The notes beneath the pieces are model-generated. The model was not told where the DNA came from and searched no databases. It saw nothing but the letters and a program-made list of their open reading frames with translations. Both the position numbers and the translations under genes were made by a program. From positions 1 to 46,915 of the forward strand of contig NZ_ALWX01000025.1 in NCBI RefSeq assembly GCF_000297495.1: a stretch of 46,915 bases of DNA, in the 5' to 3' direction. This document shows, piece after piece, positions 32,857 through 41,779 of the stretch (positions are counted from its first letter, which is position 1; each line of letters begins with the position of its first letter). Source of the stretch: Janibacter hoylei PVAS-1. GTDB lineage: Bacteria > Actinomycetota > Actinomycetes > Actinomycetales > Dermatophilaceae.

Positions 32857-34278
32857 TCAGCGACCGCAGGCGTCCAGCGCCGCGGACTCCTCGGCGATCG
32901 CCTCGGAGCCGTAGTCCTCCGGCTCCGACTCCGGGATGTCGCGCCCGTGCAGCGAGGCACCGGCGGTCTCCTTGAAGAAGAGCATCGCGATCATGCCGAT
33001 GACGCAGGCGCCCATCATGTAGGCCGCCGGGAACTCGAGGAAGCCGGTGCCCTCGACGGCGGCCTCGTTGACCGAGGCCGCCGTGCCACCGAAGGCGGCC
33101 GTGAAGACGTTGTAGGTCACGGCGAAGCCGGCGAAGCGCACGTGCGCGGGGAACATCGCGGGGAAGGTCGCCGAGATCGTCGACAGCTGGGGGATGTACA
33201 GCAGACCCAGCACCGCGAAGCCGACCATCGCCCCGACGAAGCCGGTGCCCATGAGGAAGTACATCGGCAGCGCGAAGACGAAGAGGCCGATGAGCGAGAA
33301 CCACCACATGGGGCGGCGTCCGACGATGTCGGAGAAGTGCCCGGCGAGGGGGATGAGCATCATCATCAGCACCTCGCCGACGATGATGACGACGAGCGAC
33401 TCGGTCTCACCCATGCCGATCTTCGTGCCGAGGTAGGTCGGCATGTACGTCAGCAGGGTGTAGTTGACGACGTTGAGCGGGATGACCAGGCCGGCCATCG
33501 TCAGCATCGGCTTCCAGTACTCGACCATGAGGTCGCGCAGACCCTTGGTCGCGGAGTCCTCGCTCTCGCCGGCCTCGTCGAGCTCCTCGTAGACCGGGGT
33601 CTCGTCGAGCTTGGAGCGCAGGTAGAGGCCGATGGCACCGAGCGGGCCGGCGACGAAGAAGGGCAGACGCCAGCCCCAGTCCTCCATGGCGGCCTCACCG
33701 AGGACGAGCTGGAGGACGAGCACGATGCCGGCACCGAGGGCGAAGCCACCGAGCGTGCCGAACTCGAGGAAGCTGCCGTAGAGGCCGCGTCGCTTGTCCG
33801 GGGCGTACTCGGCCATGAAGGTCGCGGCGCCGCCGTACTCACCACCGGTCGAGAAGCCCTGGATCAGGCGCAGGATGATCAGCAGGATCGGCGCGCCGAT
33901 GCCGATCGTCTCGTAGGTGGGCAGCAGACCGATGCAGAAGGTCGCGGCCGACATCATGATGATCGTCATCGCGAGGACGCCCTTGCGACCGAGCCGGTCG
34001 CCGAGCGGGCCCCAGAAGAAGCCGCCGAAGGGACGGGCGATGAAGGAGACGGCCAGCGTGGCGAGGGTCAGCAGCGTCTCGTGCTCGCCGGGGAAGAAGT
34101 GGTGCCCGATGTACGTCGCGACGACGGCGTAGGCGCCGTAGTCGTACCACTCGGTGGCATTGCCCATCGCGGAGGCGGCGACGGCCTTGCGGATCGTGGG
34201 ACGGTCGGGCAGGTCCTCGAAGGCCACGCCCTCCGCGCCTTCGGACGCGGGGTCACCCGCGGTGTTCTGCGTGCTCAT
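32857..34278 (-). CDS. MHS-family MFS transporter (ProP-like)
   Basis: A 473-residue major facilitator of the metabolite:H+ symporter family, with 12 helices. Motifs: ASAMGNATEWYDYGAYA in helix 1, GPLGDRLGRKGVL (motif A), RLIQGFSTGGEYGGAATFMAEY, and a second GHFSDIVGRRPM. ProP-like members take up compatible solutes such as proline, betaine and ectoine; others carry citrate or ketoglutarate. Proximity to ectABC (about 0.8 kb) makes a solute role plausible but not certain. Confidence 0.88.
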   Translation of the reverse strand: MSTQNTAGDPASEGAEGVAFEDLPDRPTIRKAVAASAMGNATEWYDYGAYAVVATYIGHHFFPGEHETLLTLATLAVSFIARPFGGFFWGPLGDRLGRKGVLAMTIIMMSAATFCIGLLPTYETIGIGAPILLIILRLIQGFSTGGEYGGAATFMAEYAPDKRRGLYGSFLEFGTLGGFALGAGIVLVLQLVLGEAAMEDWGWRLPFFVAGPLGAIGLYLRSKLDETPVYEELDEAGESEDSATKGLRDLMVEYWKPMLTMAGLVIPLNVVNYTLLTYMPTYLGTKIGMGETESLVVIIVGEVLMMMLIPLAGHFSDIVGRRPMWWFSLIGLFVFALPMYFLMGTGFVGAMVGFAVLGLLYIPQLSTISATFPAMFPAHVRFAGFAVTYNVFTAAFGGTAASVNEAAVEGTGFLEFPAAYMMGACVIGMIAMLFFKETAGASLHGRDIPESEPEDYGSEAIAEESAALDACGR

Positions 34279-34397
34279 GGATCTCCTAGGGTTTGATCTT
34301 TTCCGCGCAGGCGCGGCTTGGCACGTTGCTCGACGTTACGGAGATCCACTTCCTGCCGCCATCCGAAACGCCGTGACCAGCGGGTGGAAGCGGTGTC

Positions 34398-34662
34398 TCA
34401 GGTTCCGGATTGCGGGTCCTTGCGACGCCACCTGAAGACCCGGCGGTGGATCGCGATCGGCGCGACGAGCGCGGTCGTCGTGGCGGTCGCGAGGAGGACG
34501 AGCACGAGGTAGAGGCCGCGCTGGAAGGAGTCCCGGCACCCGGCGAGTGCAGGATCCTCGAAGAAGGCCCTCCTGCAGGTCGACGGCGCGCACGGCCGTG
34601 CGCTCGAGGGGTGCCTGCCACGGAGCGTGGTCGGCGTGCGGTCCGGCTGTAGAGTCGTCCAT
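34398..34662 (-). pseudogene. Small single-TM protein, frame broken by one base
   Basis: ATG 34662 (or 34671) gives MDDSTAGPHADHAPWQAPLE and ..TAVRAVDLQE. Removing one G of the GGG at 34568-34570 continues as AFFEDPALAGCRDSFQRGLY with the membrane helix LVLVLLATATTTALVAPIAI and a basic tail ending at 34398. Both parts have very high GC at third positions, which supports real coding across the break. The restored length is ~87 residues. The function is unknown; the break is probably a sequencing error. Confidence 0.55.
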
Positions 34663-34761
34663 GCTGCCCATCTACCCCATCGCAGGTGGATCATGCCGCC
34701 CGGTGCATGTCACGCGGGGCGGGGGTAGGAGCGTCTGACGTGACCACGAGAGGAGCACACC

Positions 34762-35031
34762 ATGCCCGAGCGGACACCAGGCCCGAGCGTCAAGGACGAC
34801 GAGCTCTACGAGGAGCTGCGCGACGACGGAGCGAGCAAGGAGAAGGCCGCCAGGATCGCCAACGCCGCGGCCAACAGCTCACGCTCCGAGGTCGGGCGCC
34901 GCGGCGGAGAGTCCGGGTCGTACGACGACTGGAGCGTCGACGAGCTGCGCGAGCGCGCCAGAGAGCTCGAGATCGAGGGGCGGTCGTCGATGGACAAGGC
35001 CGAACTCATCAACGCTCTGCGTCACCACTGA
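34762..35031 (+). CDS. Small Rho-N/SAP-like domain protein (DUF7218-like)
   Basis: An 89-residue protein. The N-terminal half (DDELYEELRDDGASKEKAARIANAAAN) is the conserved small-protein motif; the C-terminal half (DDWSVDELRERARELEIEGRS, then KAELINALR) is a Rho N-terminal/SAP-like helix-extended-loop-helix. ATG 34762 has AGAGGAG upstream. It may bind nucleic acid. Such proteins are widespread and uncharacterised in actinobacteria. Confidence 0.8.
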   Translation: MPERTPGPSVKDDELYEELRDDGASKEKAARIANAAANSSRSEVGRRGGESGSYDDWSVDELRERARELEIEGRSSMDKAELINALRHH

Positions 35032-35052
35032 TCCCGTCCTCGTCGGGAGAGC

Positions 35053-35093
35053 GCGAAGGGGGGGCGGACCGCACCGGGTCCGCCCCCCTTCGC
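35053..35093. terminator. Bidirectional terminator between DUF7218-like gene and ectC
   Basis: A 17-bp stem with one bulged G (35053-35070 with 35077-35093) and a 6-nt loop in the convergent gap. It can serve both the plus-strand gene and the minus-strand ect operon. Confidence 0.75.
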
Positions 35094-35116
35094 CCGGCCG
35101 TTGCCGGGGGGAGTGC

Positions 35117-35506
35117 TCAGTCCTCGGTGAGGACCGGGTACACGCCGTTTTCGTCGTGGACCTCACGACCGGTGACCGGCGGGTTGAAGACGCACGCGCA
35201 GTGGATGTCCTCCTCGACGGTCACGGTGTGCTTGTCCGCGTCGTCGAGCATGTACATGACACCCGGCTCGAGGATGTACTCCTCGCCGGTGTCGCGGTCG
35301 AGGAGCGTGCCCTTGCCCTGGTAGACGTAGACCGCCTCGACGTGGTTGGCGTACCAGAACTCCGAGGACGTCCCGGCCTTGAGGATCGTGATGTGGAAGC
35401 TGAAGCCGACCTTGTCCTTGGCCAGCACCATCCGGCGGCTCTGCCAGTTGCCGTGAGTGACGTCGTACTCGGTCCCGTCCAGATCGTTGACGTTGAGGAC
35501 CTTCAT
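35117..35506 (-). CDS. ectC: L-ectoine synthase
   Basis: A 129-residue cupin enzyme that closes N-gamma-acetyl-diaminobutyrate to ectoine. Conserved blocks: SRRMVLAKDKVGFSFH, EFWYANHVEAVYVYQGKG, LEPGVMYMLDDADKHTV and a FNPPVTGREVHDENGVYP C-terminus. The length equals the family norm. ATG 35506 has AAGGAGATC upstream. Last gene of ectABC; no ectD hydroxylase follows, so the product is ectoine rather than hydroxyectoine as far as this window shows. Confidence 0.97.
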   Translation of the reverse strand: MKVLNVNDLDGTEYDVTHGNWQSRRMVLAKDKVGFSFHITILKAGTSSEFWYANHVEAVYVYQGKGTLLDRDTGEEYILEPGVMYMLDDADKHTVTVEEDIHCACVFNPPVTGREVHDENGVYPVLTED

Positions 35507-35552
35507 GCGGATCTCCTTGTCTCGTGGTGCAGTTCGGTGGGGCGAAGGGGGG

Positions 35553-36833
35553 TCAGGCGCCGGTGCGAGCCGGCGCGCCGAGGACCTCGCGGGCCGCGTC
35601 CTCGAGCTGGTCGAGACCCGCAGCCATCTCCTCCTCGGTGATGGTCAGCGGTGGCATGACCTTGACGACCTCGCTGGACGGACCGGAGGTCTCGACGAGC
35701 AGCTTGTGGGCGAAGGCCGCCTTGGCGATCTTCTCGGCGACCTCCTTGTCGGCGAAGGCGACACCGGAGAGGAGGCCGCGACCACGCAGCTCGCTGCCCT
35801 CGGCAAGGCCCGCGAGGACCTCGAGGCGCTCGCGCAGCTGGGCCGTGCGCTCGGCGACGTTGCGCTGCAGCGTGTCGTCGGTCCAGTAGGTGCGCAGCGC
35901 CGTGGTCGCGGTGACGAAGGCCGGGTTGTGGCCGCGGAAGGTGCCGTTGTGCTCGCCGGGCTCCCAGTCGTCGACCTCGGGCTTCATGAGCGTGAGCGCC
36001 ATCGGCAGGCCGTAGCCGGAGATCGACTTGCTCAGCGTGATGATGTCGGGGTCGAGGCCGAAGGGCTCGAAGGAGAAGAAGGTGCCGGTACGGCCGCAGC
36101 CGGCCTGGACGTCGTCGATGATGAGCAGGACGCCGTGCTCCTTGCACAGGCCCTCGAGCTCCTTGAGCCACTCGCCCCGGGCCGCGTTGAGGCCGCCCTC
36201 GCCCTGGACGGTCTCGACGATGACCGCGGCGGGCAGGTTGTGACCAGAGCCGCTGTCGGCCCAGATGCGCTTGAGCCAGGCGAAGTCGGAGGTCTCGCCG
36301 ACGATGTAGTCGTCGTAGGGGGCCGAGGTCGCGTGGTAGAGCGGCGTGCCGGCACCGGCCCGCTTGAAGGCATTGCCCGTCACGGCGAGCGAACCGAGCG
36401 TCATGCCGTGGAAGGCATTGGTGAAGGAGACGATCTCCTCGCGCCCGGTCACCTTGCGCGCGGTCTTCAGCGCCGTCTCGACGGCATTGGTGCCGGTCGG
36501 GCCGGGGAACTGGATCTTGTGGGTCATGCCGCGCGGCTCGAGGATGACCTCGGTGAAGGTCTCGAGGAAGTCGCGCTTGGCCTTGGTGTGCATGTCCATC
36601 GAGTGCGTCACGCCGTCACGGGTGACGTAGTCGAGGAGAGCCTGCTTGAGCACATCGTTGTTGTGCCCGTAGTTGAGTGCGCCTGCACCAGAGAAGAAGT
36701 CGGTGTAGACCTCGCCGTCCTCGGTGGTCTGGTGCACGCCCTTGGCCGTGTCGAAGACGACCGGCCAGTTGCGGCAGTAGGAGCGCACCTCGGACTCGCG
36801 CTGGGTGAAGATCTCGGTGGCGGGGTTGGTCAT
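35553..36833 (-). CDS. ectB: Diaminobutyrate-2-oxoglutarate aminotransferase (ectoine pathway)
   Basis: A 426-residue class III aminotransferase converting aspartate semialdehyde to L-2,4-diaminobutyrate. It has FSGAGALNYGHNN, FPGPTGTNAVETALKTARK, FTNAFHGMTLGSLAVTG, LLIIDDVQAGCGRTGTFF and the PLP-lysine segment TLSKSISGYGLPMAL. It is intact and typical in length. It lies 53 nt downstream of ectA and 46 nt upstream of ectC, in one operon. Confidence 0.96.
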   Translation of the reverse strand: MTNPATEIFTQRESEVRSYCRNWPVVFDTAKGVHQTTEDGEVYTDFFSGAGALNYGHNNDVLKQALLDYVTRDGVTHSMDMHTKAKRDFLETFTEVILEPRGMTHKIQFPGPTGTNAVETALKTARKVTGREEIVSFTNAFHGMTLGSLAVTGNAFKRAGAGTPLYHATSAPYDDYIVGETSDFAWLKRIWADSGSGHNLPAAVIVETVQGEGGLNAARGEWLKELEGLCKEHGVLLIIDDVQAGCGRTGTFFSFEPFGLDPDIITLSKSISGYGLPMALTLMKPEVDDWEPGEHNGTFRGHNPAFVTATTALRTYWTDDTLQRNVAERTAQLRERLEVLAGLAEGSELRGRGLLSGVAFADKEVAEKIAKAAFAHKLLVETSGPSSEVVKVMPPLTITEEEMAAGLDQLEDAAREVLGAPARTGA

Positions 36834-36886
36834 GTCAGGGATCCTTCCTCGAAGGGAGTGTGTGGGGAGCTGTCGTGGCGGCCGGG

Positions 36887-37393
36887 TCAGAACGGTCCGA
36901 TGCGGTGCAGCACCTCCGGGTCGTGCCCTTCGTCGGGGAAGTGGGCCTTCACGAAGAGGTCGGTCTCCTCGTGCTGTGCGTCACGAATGCGGGCGAAGCG
37001 GGCGAAGAGAGCCCGGGAGGCCGCGTTGTCGTCCGTGATGGTCGTCTCGAGCATCGTCACGTCGGGGACCTGCTCGGCCAGGTGGTCGAGCATGCGGCCG
37101 GCCAGCCCGTGGCCTCGCTGGTCGGCGTCGACGGCGACCTGCCAGACCATGAGCGTCTCGGGGGAGTCGGGCCGGACGTAGCCGCTGACGAAGCCGACGA
37201 CGGCACCGTCGCGCTCGGCGACGACGCTGGTCGCGGCGAAGTCGCGGGCCCACAGCAGGTAGGCGTACGACGAATTGAGGTCGAGCGTCTGCGAGTCACG
37301 GGCGACGCGCCACATGGCACCACCGTCCTCGACGGTCGGCCGTCGCAGGACGAAGGGGGAGTCGGTCGAGTGCGGGTCTGGGTCAGCGGTCAC
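36887..37393 (-). CDS. ectA: L-2,4-diaminobutyric acid acetyltransferase
   Basis: A 168-residue GNAT acetyltransferase, first enzyme after EctB in ectoine synthesis. It has FVLRRPTVEDGGAMWRVARD, LDLNSSYAYLLWARDF and the acetyl-CoA loop VAVDADQRGHGLAGRML. I choose GTG 37393: it sits 7 nt after a -10 TAGGTT with a -35 TTGATC 16 nt upstream, implying a leaderless mRNA. A TTG 9 bases further upstream lies inside the -10 region and is unlikely. Confidence 0.94.
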   Translation of the reverse strand: MTADPDPHSTDSPFVLRRPTVEDGGAMWRVARDSQTLDLNSSYAYLLWARDFAATSVVAERDGAVVGFVSGYVRPDSPETLMVWQVAVDADQRGHGLAGRMLDHLAEQVPDVTMLETTITDDNAASRALFARFARIRDAQHEETDLFVKAHFPDEGHDPEVLHRIGPF

Positions 37394-37400
37394 CTGTTGC

Positions 37401-37428
37401 AACCTAACGTGACCAGCCCACAGATCAA
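37401..37428 (-). promoter_or_regulatory. Promoter of ectABC
   Basis: TTGATC (37428-37423), 16-nt spacer, TAGGTT (37406-37401) on the minus strand. Both boxes are close to sigma-A consensus, and the ectA GTG lies 7 nt after the -10 box. Confidence 0.55.
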
Positions 37429-37526
37429 GTCAGCATGCCCCAAGGTGGGCGAATTCGCTTGTGCCACAAGAGGGTTCGTCGATTCGTGATCCCGACCACC
37501 CGGGACGAAGGGGGGAGTGGCCCCCG

Positions 37527-38655
37527 TCACCCGGTGGCCGCGGCGACCCGATCGACGGCCTCGGTGAGCAGCTCGGGAGAGGTCGCGAAGTTCAGCCGGG
37601 CGTGGCCCTCGCCGGCTCCGAAGGGGAGGCCCGACATGAGGGCGACCTTCGCCGTCGTCGCCAGGTGACGCGCCGGGTCCGGCCCGAGGTCGAGGGCCCG
37701 CAGGTCGAGCCAGGCGAGGTAGGTCGCCTCGACGGGTCGCCAAGTGGCTGCCGGCAGGCGCTCGGCGAGGAGGCGGGCGAGCAGGGCCCGGTTGGCATCG
37801 AGGTCGGCGATGAGGTCCGCGAGCCAGTCGCGGTCCTGCTCGAGGGCGACGGTGTGCAGGCGCACGGCCAGGTGGCTCGTGCCGTAGGGCAGCCCGTCCG
37901 GCAGGGCGGCGACGACGTCCCCGGCGGCGGACCCACTGACGATGCCGGCCGCCTTGACCCCGGGGAGATTCCACCCCTTCGCCGCGGAGAAGACGGCGAG
38001 CCACGACTGGGTCTCGGGCAGGGCCAGCGCAGGAGTCCAGGTCGCCCCCGGCAGGACGAGCGGAGCGTGCACCTCGTCGCACACGACTCCCACGCCGTGC
38101 CGGTCGGCGACCTGGGCCACCGCGCGGAGCTCATCCGGCGTCGGGACCGTGCCGGTGGGGTTGTGGGGGTTGGCGAGGAGGAGCGCGCCCCGCCCTTCGC
38201 GCCCCATCGCCTCGTCGAGCGCTGCAGGGTCGAGCCGGCCCGTCGGGCCGAGGGGCACGGTCACGAGGCGACGCTGCGACTCGAGCACGGTCGAGTGGAA
38301 GGGCGGGTATACGGGGACGGTGATGTACACGGGGTCGCCCGGTCTCGTCAGCGCGCACATGGCCGCCCGCATGCCTGTCATGACGTCGGCGACCGGGCGG
38401 GTCAGCGCCGGGTCGACCGCGGCCCCGTGCTCGGCGTAGAAGGCGGCGACCGCCTCCATGTACGCGGCGTTGACGGGGTAACCGGTGTCACCGTCACGGG
38501 CGATCCGGCTCAGCTCCTCGACGACCGCGGGGGAGGGCATGACATCCATCTCGGCGATCCACAGCGGCAGCACGTCGGGGGGCGTACTGCCGCCACTTGA
38601 TACTCGTGCGCCGGCGCAGGGTGGTCTCGTCGAGGGTGAGCAGGCGTGGTCCCAT
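37527..38655 (-). pseudogene. PatB/MalY-type cystathionine beta-lyase, one extra base in a C run
   Basis: ATG 38655 gives MGPRLLTLDETTLRRRTSIK then WRQY. At the six-base run 38577-38582 the frame shifts; removing one base gives PDVLPLWIAEMDVMPSPAVV and the rest of a fold-type I PLP enzyme (SRIARDGDTGYP, LLANPHNPTGT, VCDEVHAPLVLPG, FSAAKGWNLPGVKAAGI with the PLP lysine). The restored length is ~375 residues. These enzymes cleave cystathionine or cysteine. The break is in a homopolymer and the rest is intact, so sequencing error is likely. Confidence 0.85.
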
Positions 38656-38735
38656 GCCTCCACTCTGGCACCCGGTGCACCGCCTACGCTGGACCGGAGG
38701 CCCGTGGCCGTCGACATGATCGGAAGGAGTGACAC

Positions 38736-39725
38736 GTGCGCCCAGACCTACCCGACGAGGCACCGGAGACGCGGGTGGACTCCGACGACCTCGGCGAGGG
38801 CGAGGACGAGTACGCCGACGCATCCGGTGTCGCTCACCCGCCGCCACGCCGAGACGCCTCCATGACCCTGCTCACGTCGATGCTCGAGCGTCCACTCGAC
38901 CCCGGGTACCAGGCCGCCGCCGACCGACGGGTCGCACGTGGGCTGCCGGCGAGCGCCGGGAGCAGGCGGTGGGTGCTCTTCAGCTGGCTCCTCGTCATCG
39001 GTCTGGTCGTCGGCATCAGCACGGCCGAGCTGCGCGGGCGCGACGGGGCACGCGCTGCTGCACGGGCGGACCTGATCCGCCAGATCGAGGACCGTCAGGC
39101 CAGCGTCGAGACCCGCGACACCCGTGCGCGAGCCCTCCAGCAGGAGGTCGACACGGCGACGGCCCAGCTCGACCCGGACCTCGTCGGGACCCAGCGCGAG
39201 GAGCTCGACGCCCTGCGGGTGGAGAGCGGCCTGGCCGCGGTGCAGGGGCCCGGTCTGCGGATCACCCTCGACGACGCCCCCGGCGCCCAGCGCAGCGCTG
39301 ACGGCGACCCGCGGACGGGTACCGATGCCGAAGGGAGGGTCCAGTCCCGCGACATGCAGATCATCACCAACGGTCTCTGGGCCTCGGGGGCGGAGGCGAT
39401 CACCGTCAACGGGCAGCGACTGACCTCCAGGACGGCCATCCGGTTCGCCGGCGAGGCGATCCTCGTCAACTTCCGACCGCTGACGCGGCCGTACACCATC
39501 GAGGCGATCGGCGACCCCACGCAGATGCAGACCCGCTTCGCCGAGGGCAGCGCCGGCTCGTACCTCACCGGCCTGCGCAACAACTACGGCATCCAGACCT
39601 CGCTGACCGCGCAGCAGGAGCTGGACCTGCCGAGCGCCGTCAACGTCAGCACCCGGCTGGCCGACGTCATCCCGCGCGGTGGCACGGTGCCCGAGGAGAC
39701 CCCACTGAAGAAGGAGACCAAGTGA
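38736..39725 (+). CDS. DUF881 membrane-anchored protein (first copy)
   Basis: A 329-residue protein with an acidic cytoplasmic N-terminus, one helix (WVLFSWLLVIGLVVGIST, ~81-98), a coiled coil (ADLIRQIEDRQASVETRDTR onward) and an extracytoplasmic DUF881 domain (GPGLRITLDDAPGA, LWASGAEAITVNGQRL). GTG 38736 has GGAAGGAGT upstream. It corresponds to the Rv1823-like member of the conserved cluster near cell-division genes; its role is unknown. Confidence 0.9.
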   Translation: MRPDLPDEAPETRVDSDDLGEGEDEYADASGVAHPPPRRDASMTLLTSMLERPLDPGYQAAADRRVARGLPASAGSRRWVLFSWLLVIGLVVGISTAELRGRDGARAAARADLIRQIEDRQASVETRDTRARALQQEVDTATAQLDPDLVGTQREELDALRVESGLAAVQGPGLRITLDDAPGAQRSADGDPRTGTDAEGRVQSRDMQIITNGLWASGAEAITVNGQRLTSRTAIRFAGEAILVNFRPLTRPYTIEAIGDPTQMQTRFAEGSAGSYLTGLRNNYGIQTSLTAQQELDLPSAVNVSTRLADVIPRGGTVPEETPLKKETK

Positions 39726-40054
39726 TCCCCGCCCTAGGACTCGTGGCCGGGATCATCCTCGGTCTCGTCCTGCAGCCCGACGTGCCGATCTGGATGCAGC
39801 CCTATCTCCCGATCGCCGTCATCGCTGCGCTCGATGCCGTCTTCGGTGCCGTCCGGGCCACGCTCGACGGGATCTTCGACGACAAGGTCTTCGTCATCAG
39901 CTTCCTGTCCAATGTCGTCGTGGCCGCCTTCATCGTCTTCCTCGGTGACCAGCTGGGCGTCGGGTCGCAGCTGTCGACCGGCGTGGTCGTCGTCCTCGGT
40001 GTCCGGATCTTCTCCAACGTCGCCTCCATCCGGCGACACCTCTTCAAGGCATGA
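39722..40054 (+). CDS. Small basic family protein (Sbp-like)
   Basis: A 110-residue membrane protein with three hydrophobic helices: GLVAGIILGLVLQPDVP, LPIAVIAALDAVFGA and VFVISFLSNVVVAAFIVFLG, ending GVRIFSNVASIRRHLF. It matches the DUF1290/Sbp family found between DUF881 genes near division genes. GTG 39722 overlaps the preceding stop (GTGA). Confidence 0.92.
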   Translation: MIPALGLVAGIILGLVLQPDVPIWMQPYLPIAVIAALDAVFGAVRATLDGIFDDKVFVISFLSNVVVAAFIVFLGDQLGVGSQLSTGVVVVLGVRIFSNVASIRRHLFKA

Positions 40055-40833
40055 CGGGCTCGCGGGACGAGGCCGACGAGTCGGCCCCGGAGCAGCTGTC
40101 GGTGAGCGCGTGGCGGCGGGTCTACCTCATGGCGCGGCCCCGAGCGACCCGGGCCAATGCCTTCGCCCTCCTGCTCGCCTGCCTGCTGGGATTCGCCATC
40201 GCCACGCAGGTCCGCCAGACGCAGGCCCAGGGGTTGGAGGACCTGCGCCAGGACGAGCTCGTGCGCATCCTCGACGACGTGACCCAGAACGGCGCACGGC
40301 TCGACGACGAGATCGCCGAGCTCGAGGCGACCCGTGACGGCTTGGCCGACAGCGACGCCACCTCGCCGGAGGCGATCGCCGCGGCACAGGAGCGTGCCGA
40401 CACGCTCGGGATCCTTGCGGGCACCGAGCGCGCCACGGGTCCGGGGATCCGTCTGCACATCGAGGACGGCGACGGGCAGGTCGACGCGGCGGTCCTGCTC
40501 GACACCATCCAGGAGCTACGCGATGCCGGCGCCGAGGCCATGCAGATCGGTGGCGTGCGCATCGTCGCCAGCACCTGGTTCAGGGACGCCGACGGTGGCG
40601 TCGAGGTCGACGGCACCACCGTGACCGGCCCCTTCGACATCATCGTCATCGGGGACCCGCAGACGATGAGCTCGGCGATGGAGATCCCGGGCGGCGTCTC
40701 GGAGTCGGTCCGCAGCAAGGGCGGCGACGTGACGATCACCGAGTACCAGTCGATCAACGTCGAGGCGTTGCACACCGATTCGTCACCTCGTTACGCTCAG
40801 CCCGTCCCGGAGCCGACCGACGGCTCGAACTGA
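40051..40833 (+). CDS. DUF881 membrane-anchored protein (second copy)
   Basis: A 260-residue paralogue with one N-terminal helix (AFALLLACLLGFAIATQV, ~35-52), a coiled-coil stretch (DDEIAELEATRDGLADSD) and a DUF881 domain (TGPGIRLHIEDGDGQVDA, DAGAEAMQIGGVRIVAST). ATG 40051 overlaps the sbp stop (ATGA), so the three genes form one translational unit. Confidence 0.92.
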   Translation: MTGSRDEADESAPEQLSVSAWRRVYLMARPRATRANAFALLLACLLGFAIATQVRQTQAQGLEDLRQDELVRILDDVTQNGARLDDEIAELEATRDGLADSDATSPEAIAAAQERADTLGILAGTERATGPGIRLHIEDGDGQVDAAVLLDTIQELRDAGAEAMQIGGVRIVASTWFRDADGGVEVDGTTVTGPFDIIVIGDPQTMSSAMEIPGGVSESVRSKGGDVTITEYQSINVEALHTDSSPRYAQPVPEPTDGSN

Positions 40834-40855
40834 TCCGGGCTCGATGAGGAGAGAG

Positions 40856-41245
40856 ATGAGCGACGCGACCTACCCCGAGGACCTGAGGTACACGAGCGAC
40901 CACGAGTGGGTGCGCGACGCGGGGGAGGGCACGGTCCGGGTAGGCATCACCCACTACGCCCAGGAGGCACTGGGTGACGTCGTCTACGTGAGCCTCCCGG
41001 CGGTCGGCGACACGATCGAGCCCGGCGACTCCTGCGGTGAGGTCGAGTCGACGAAGTCGGTGAGCGACCTGTACGCACCGCTCGGCGGCACGGTGACGGC
41101 CGTCAACGAGGCGCTCGACGCGACGCCCGAGCTGGTCAACTCCGACCCCTACGAGCAGGGGTGGATGTACGAGCTCAAGCTCGCCGAGGGTGCGGACACC
41201 TCCGGTCTGCTCGACGCGGCCGGCTACCGGGCCGAGATCGGCTGA
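40856..41245 (+). CDS. gcvH: Glycine cleavage system H protein
   Basis: A 129-residue lipoyl carrier of the glycine cleavage system. It has YTSDHEWVRDAGEGTVRVGI, THYAQEALGDVVYVSLP and the lipoylation site GEVESTKSVSDLYAP. ATG 40856 has GAGGAGAG upstream; an ATG four codons earlier is possible. It works with GcvP encoded 3 kb downstream; gcvT is not in the window. Confidence 0.96.
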   Translation: MSDATYPEDLRYTSDHEWVRDAGEGTVRVGITHYAQEALGDVVYVSLPAVGDTIEPGDSCGEVESTKSVSDLYAPLGGTVTAVNEALDATPELVNSDPYEQGWMYELKLAEGADTSGLLDAAGYRAEIG

Positions 41246-41260
41246 CGTCTTTTGCACGAC

Positions 41261-41290
41261 CGTGACCGGCCCGATGTCGGGCCGGTCACG
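41261..41290 (+). terminator. Terminator after gcvH
   Basis: A perfect 14-bp stem, 41261-41274 with 41277-41290, with only two unpaired bases at the tip; no T run follows. Confidence 0.6.
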
Positions 41291-41326
41291 TACGCTTGAT
41301 CACGCACACGACAGGAGGAGCGCTGG

Positions 41327-41776
41327 ATGAGCGGCAACGAGGCCAACAGGCCCGCACGGCAGGACCCGGCGACGCAGCAGTTCACGGGCGTCGACAGCGG
41401 ACTGCCGGCGGAAATCCCCGACTCCGACTACCACCTCACGCGTGAGGAGCAGGCGACCGTCGACGCCCTGCACCCGGGCACCGCGCTCCTGATCGTCCTG
41501 CGCGGCCCCAACACCGGCGCGCGCTTCCTCCTCGACGACACCGAGGTGACGACCGGTCGCGGCCCGGAGAGCGACATCTTCCTCGACGACGTCACCGTCT
41601 CGCGCAAGCACGCGGTCTTCTCCCGCGAGGACCAGGGCTTCGGCGTGCGTGATGTGGGCTCGCTCAACGGCACCTACGTCAACAAGGAGCGCATCGACCA
41701 GACGAGTCTGCGCACCGGTGACGAGGTCCAGATCGGCAAGTTCCGCCTCGTGTACTACGCCAGCGCCGCCAGTTGA
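41327..41776 (+). CDS. FHA-domain protein, GarA/OdhI-like
   Basis: A 149-residue protein with a C-terminal forkhead-associated domain: TGRGPESDIFLDDVTVSRKH, VRDVGSLNGTYVN, and GDEVQIGKFRLVYY. The flexible N-terminus has Thr residues (PATQQFTGVDS) but not the full ETTSVF phospho-motif of GarA/OdhI. The family inhibits 2-oxoglutarate dehydrogenase and tunes glutamate metabolism under Ser/Thr kinase control. Synteny with gcvH and ftsR supports orthology to Rv1827. Confidence 0.9.
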   Translation: MSGNEANRPARQDPATQQFTGVDSGLPAEIPDSDYHLTREEQATVDALHPGTALLIVLRGPNTGARFLLDDTEVTTGRGPESDIFLDDVTVSRKHAVFSREDQGFGVRDVGSLNGTYVNKERIDQTSLRTGDEVQIGKFRLVYYASAAS

Positions 41777-41779
41777 CCG

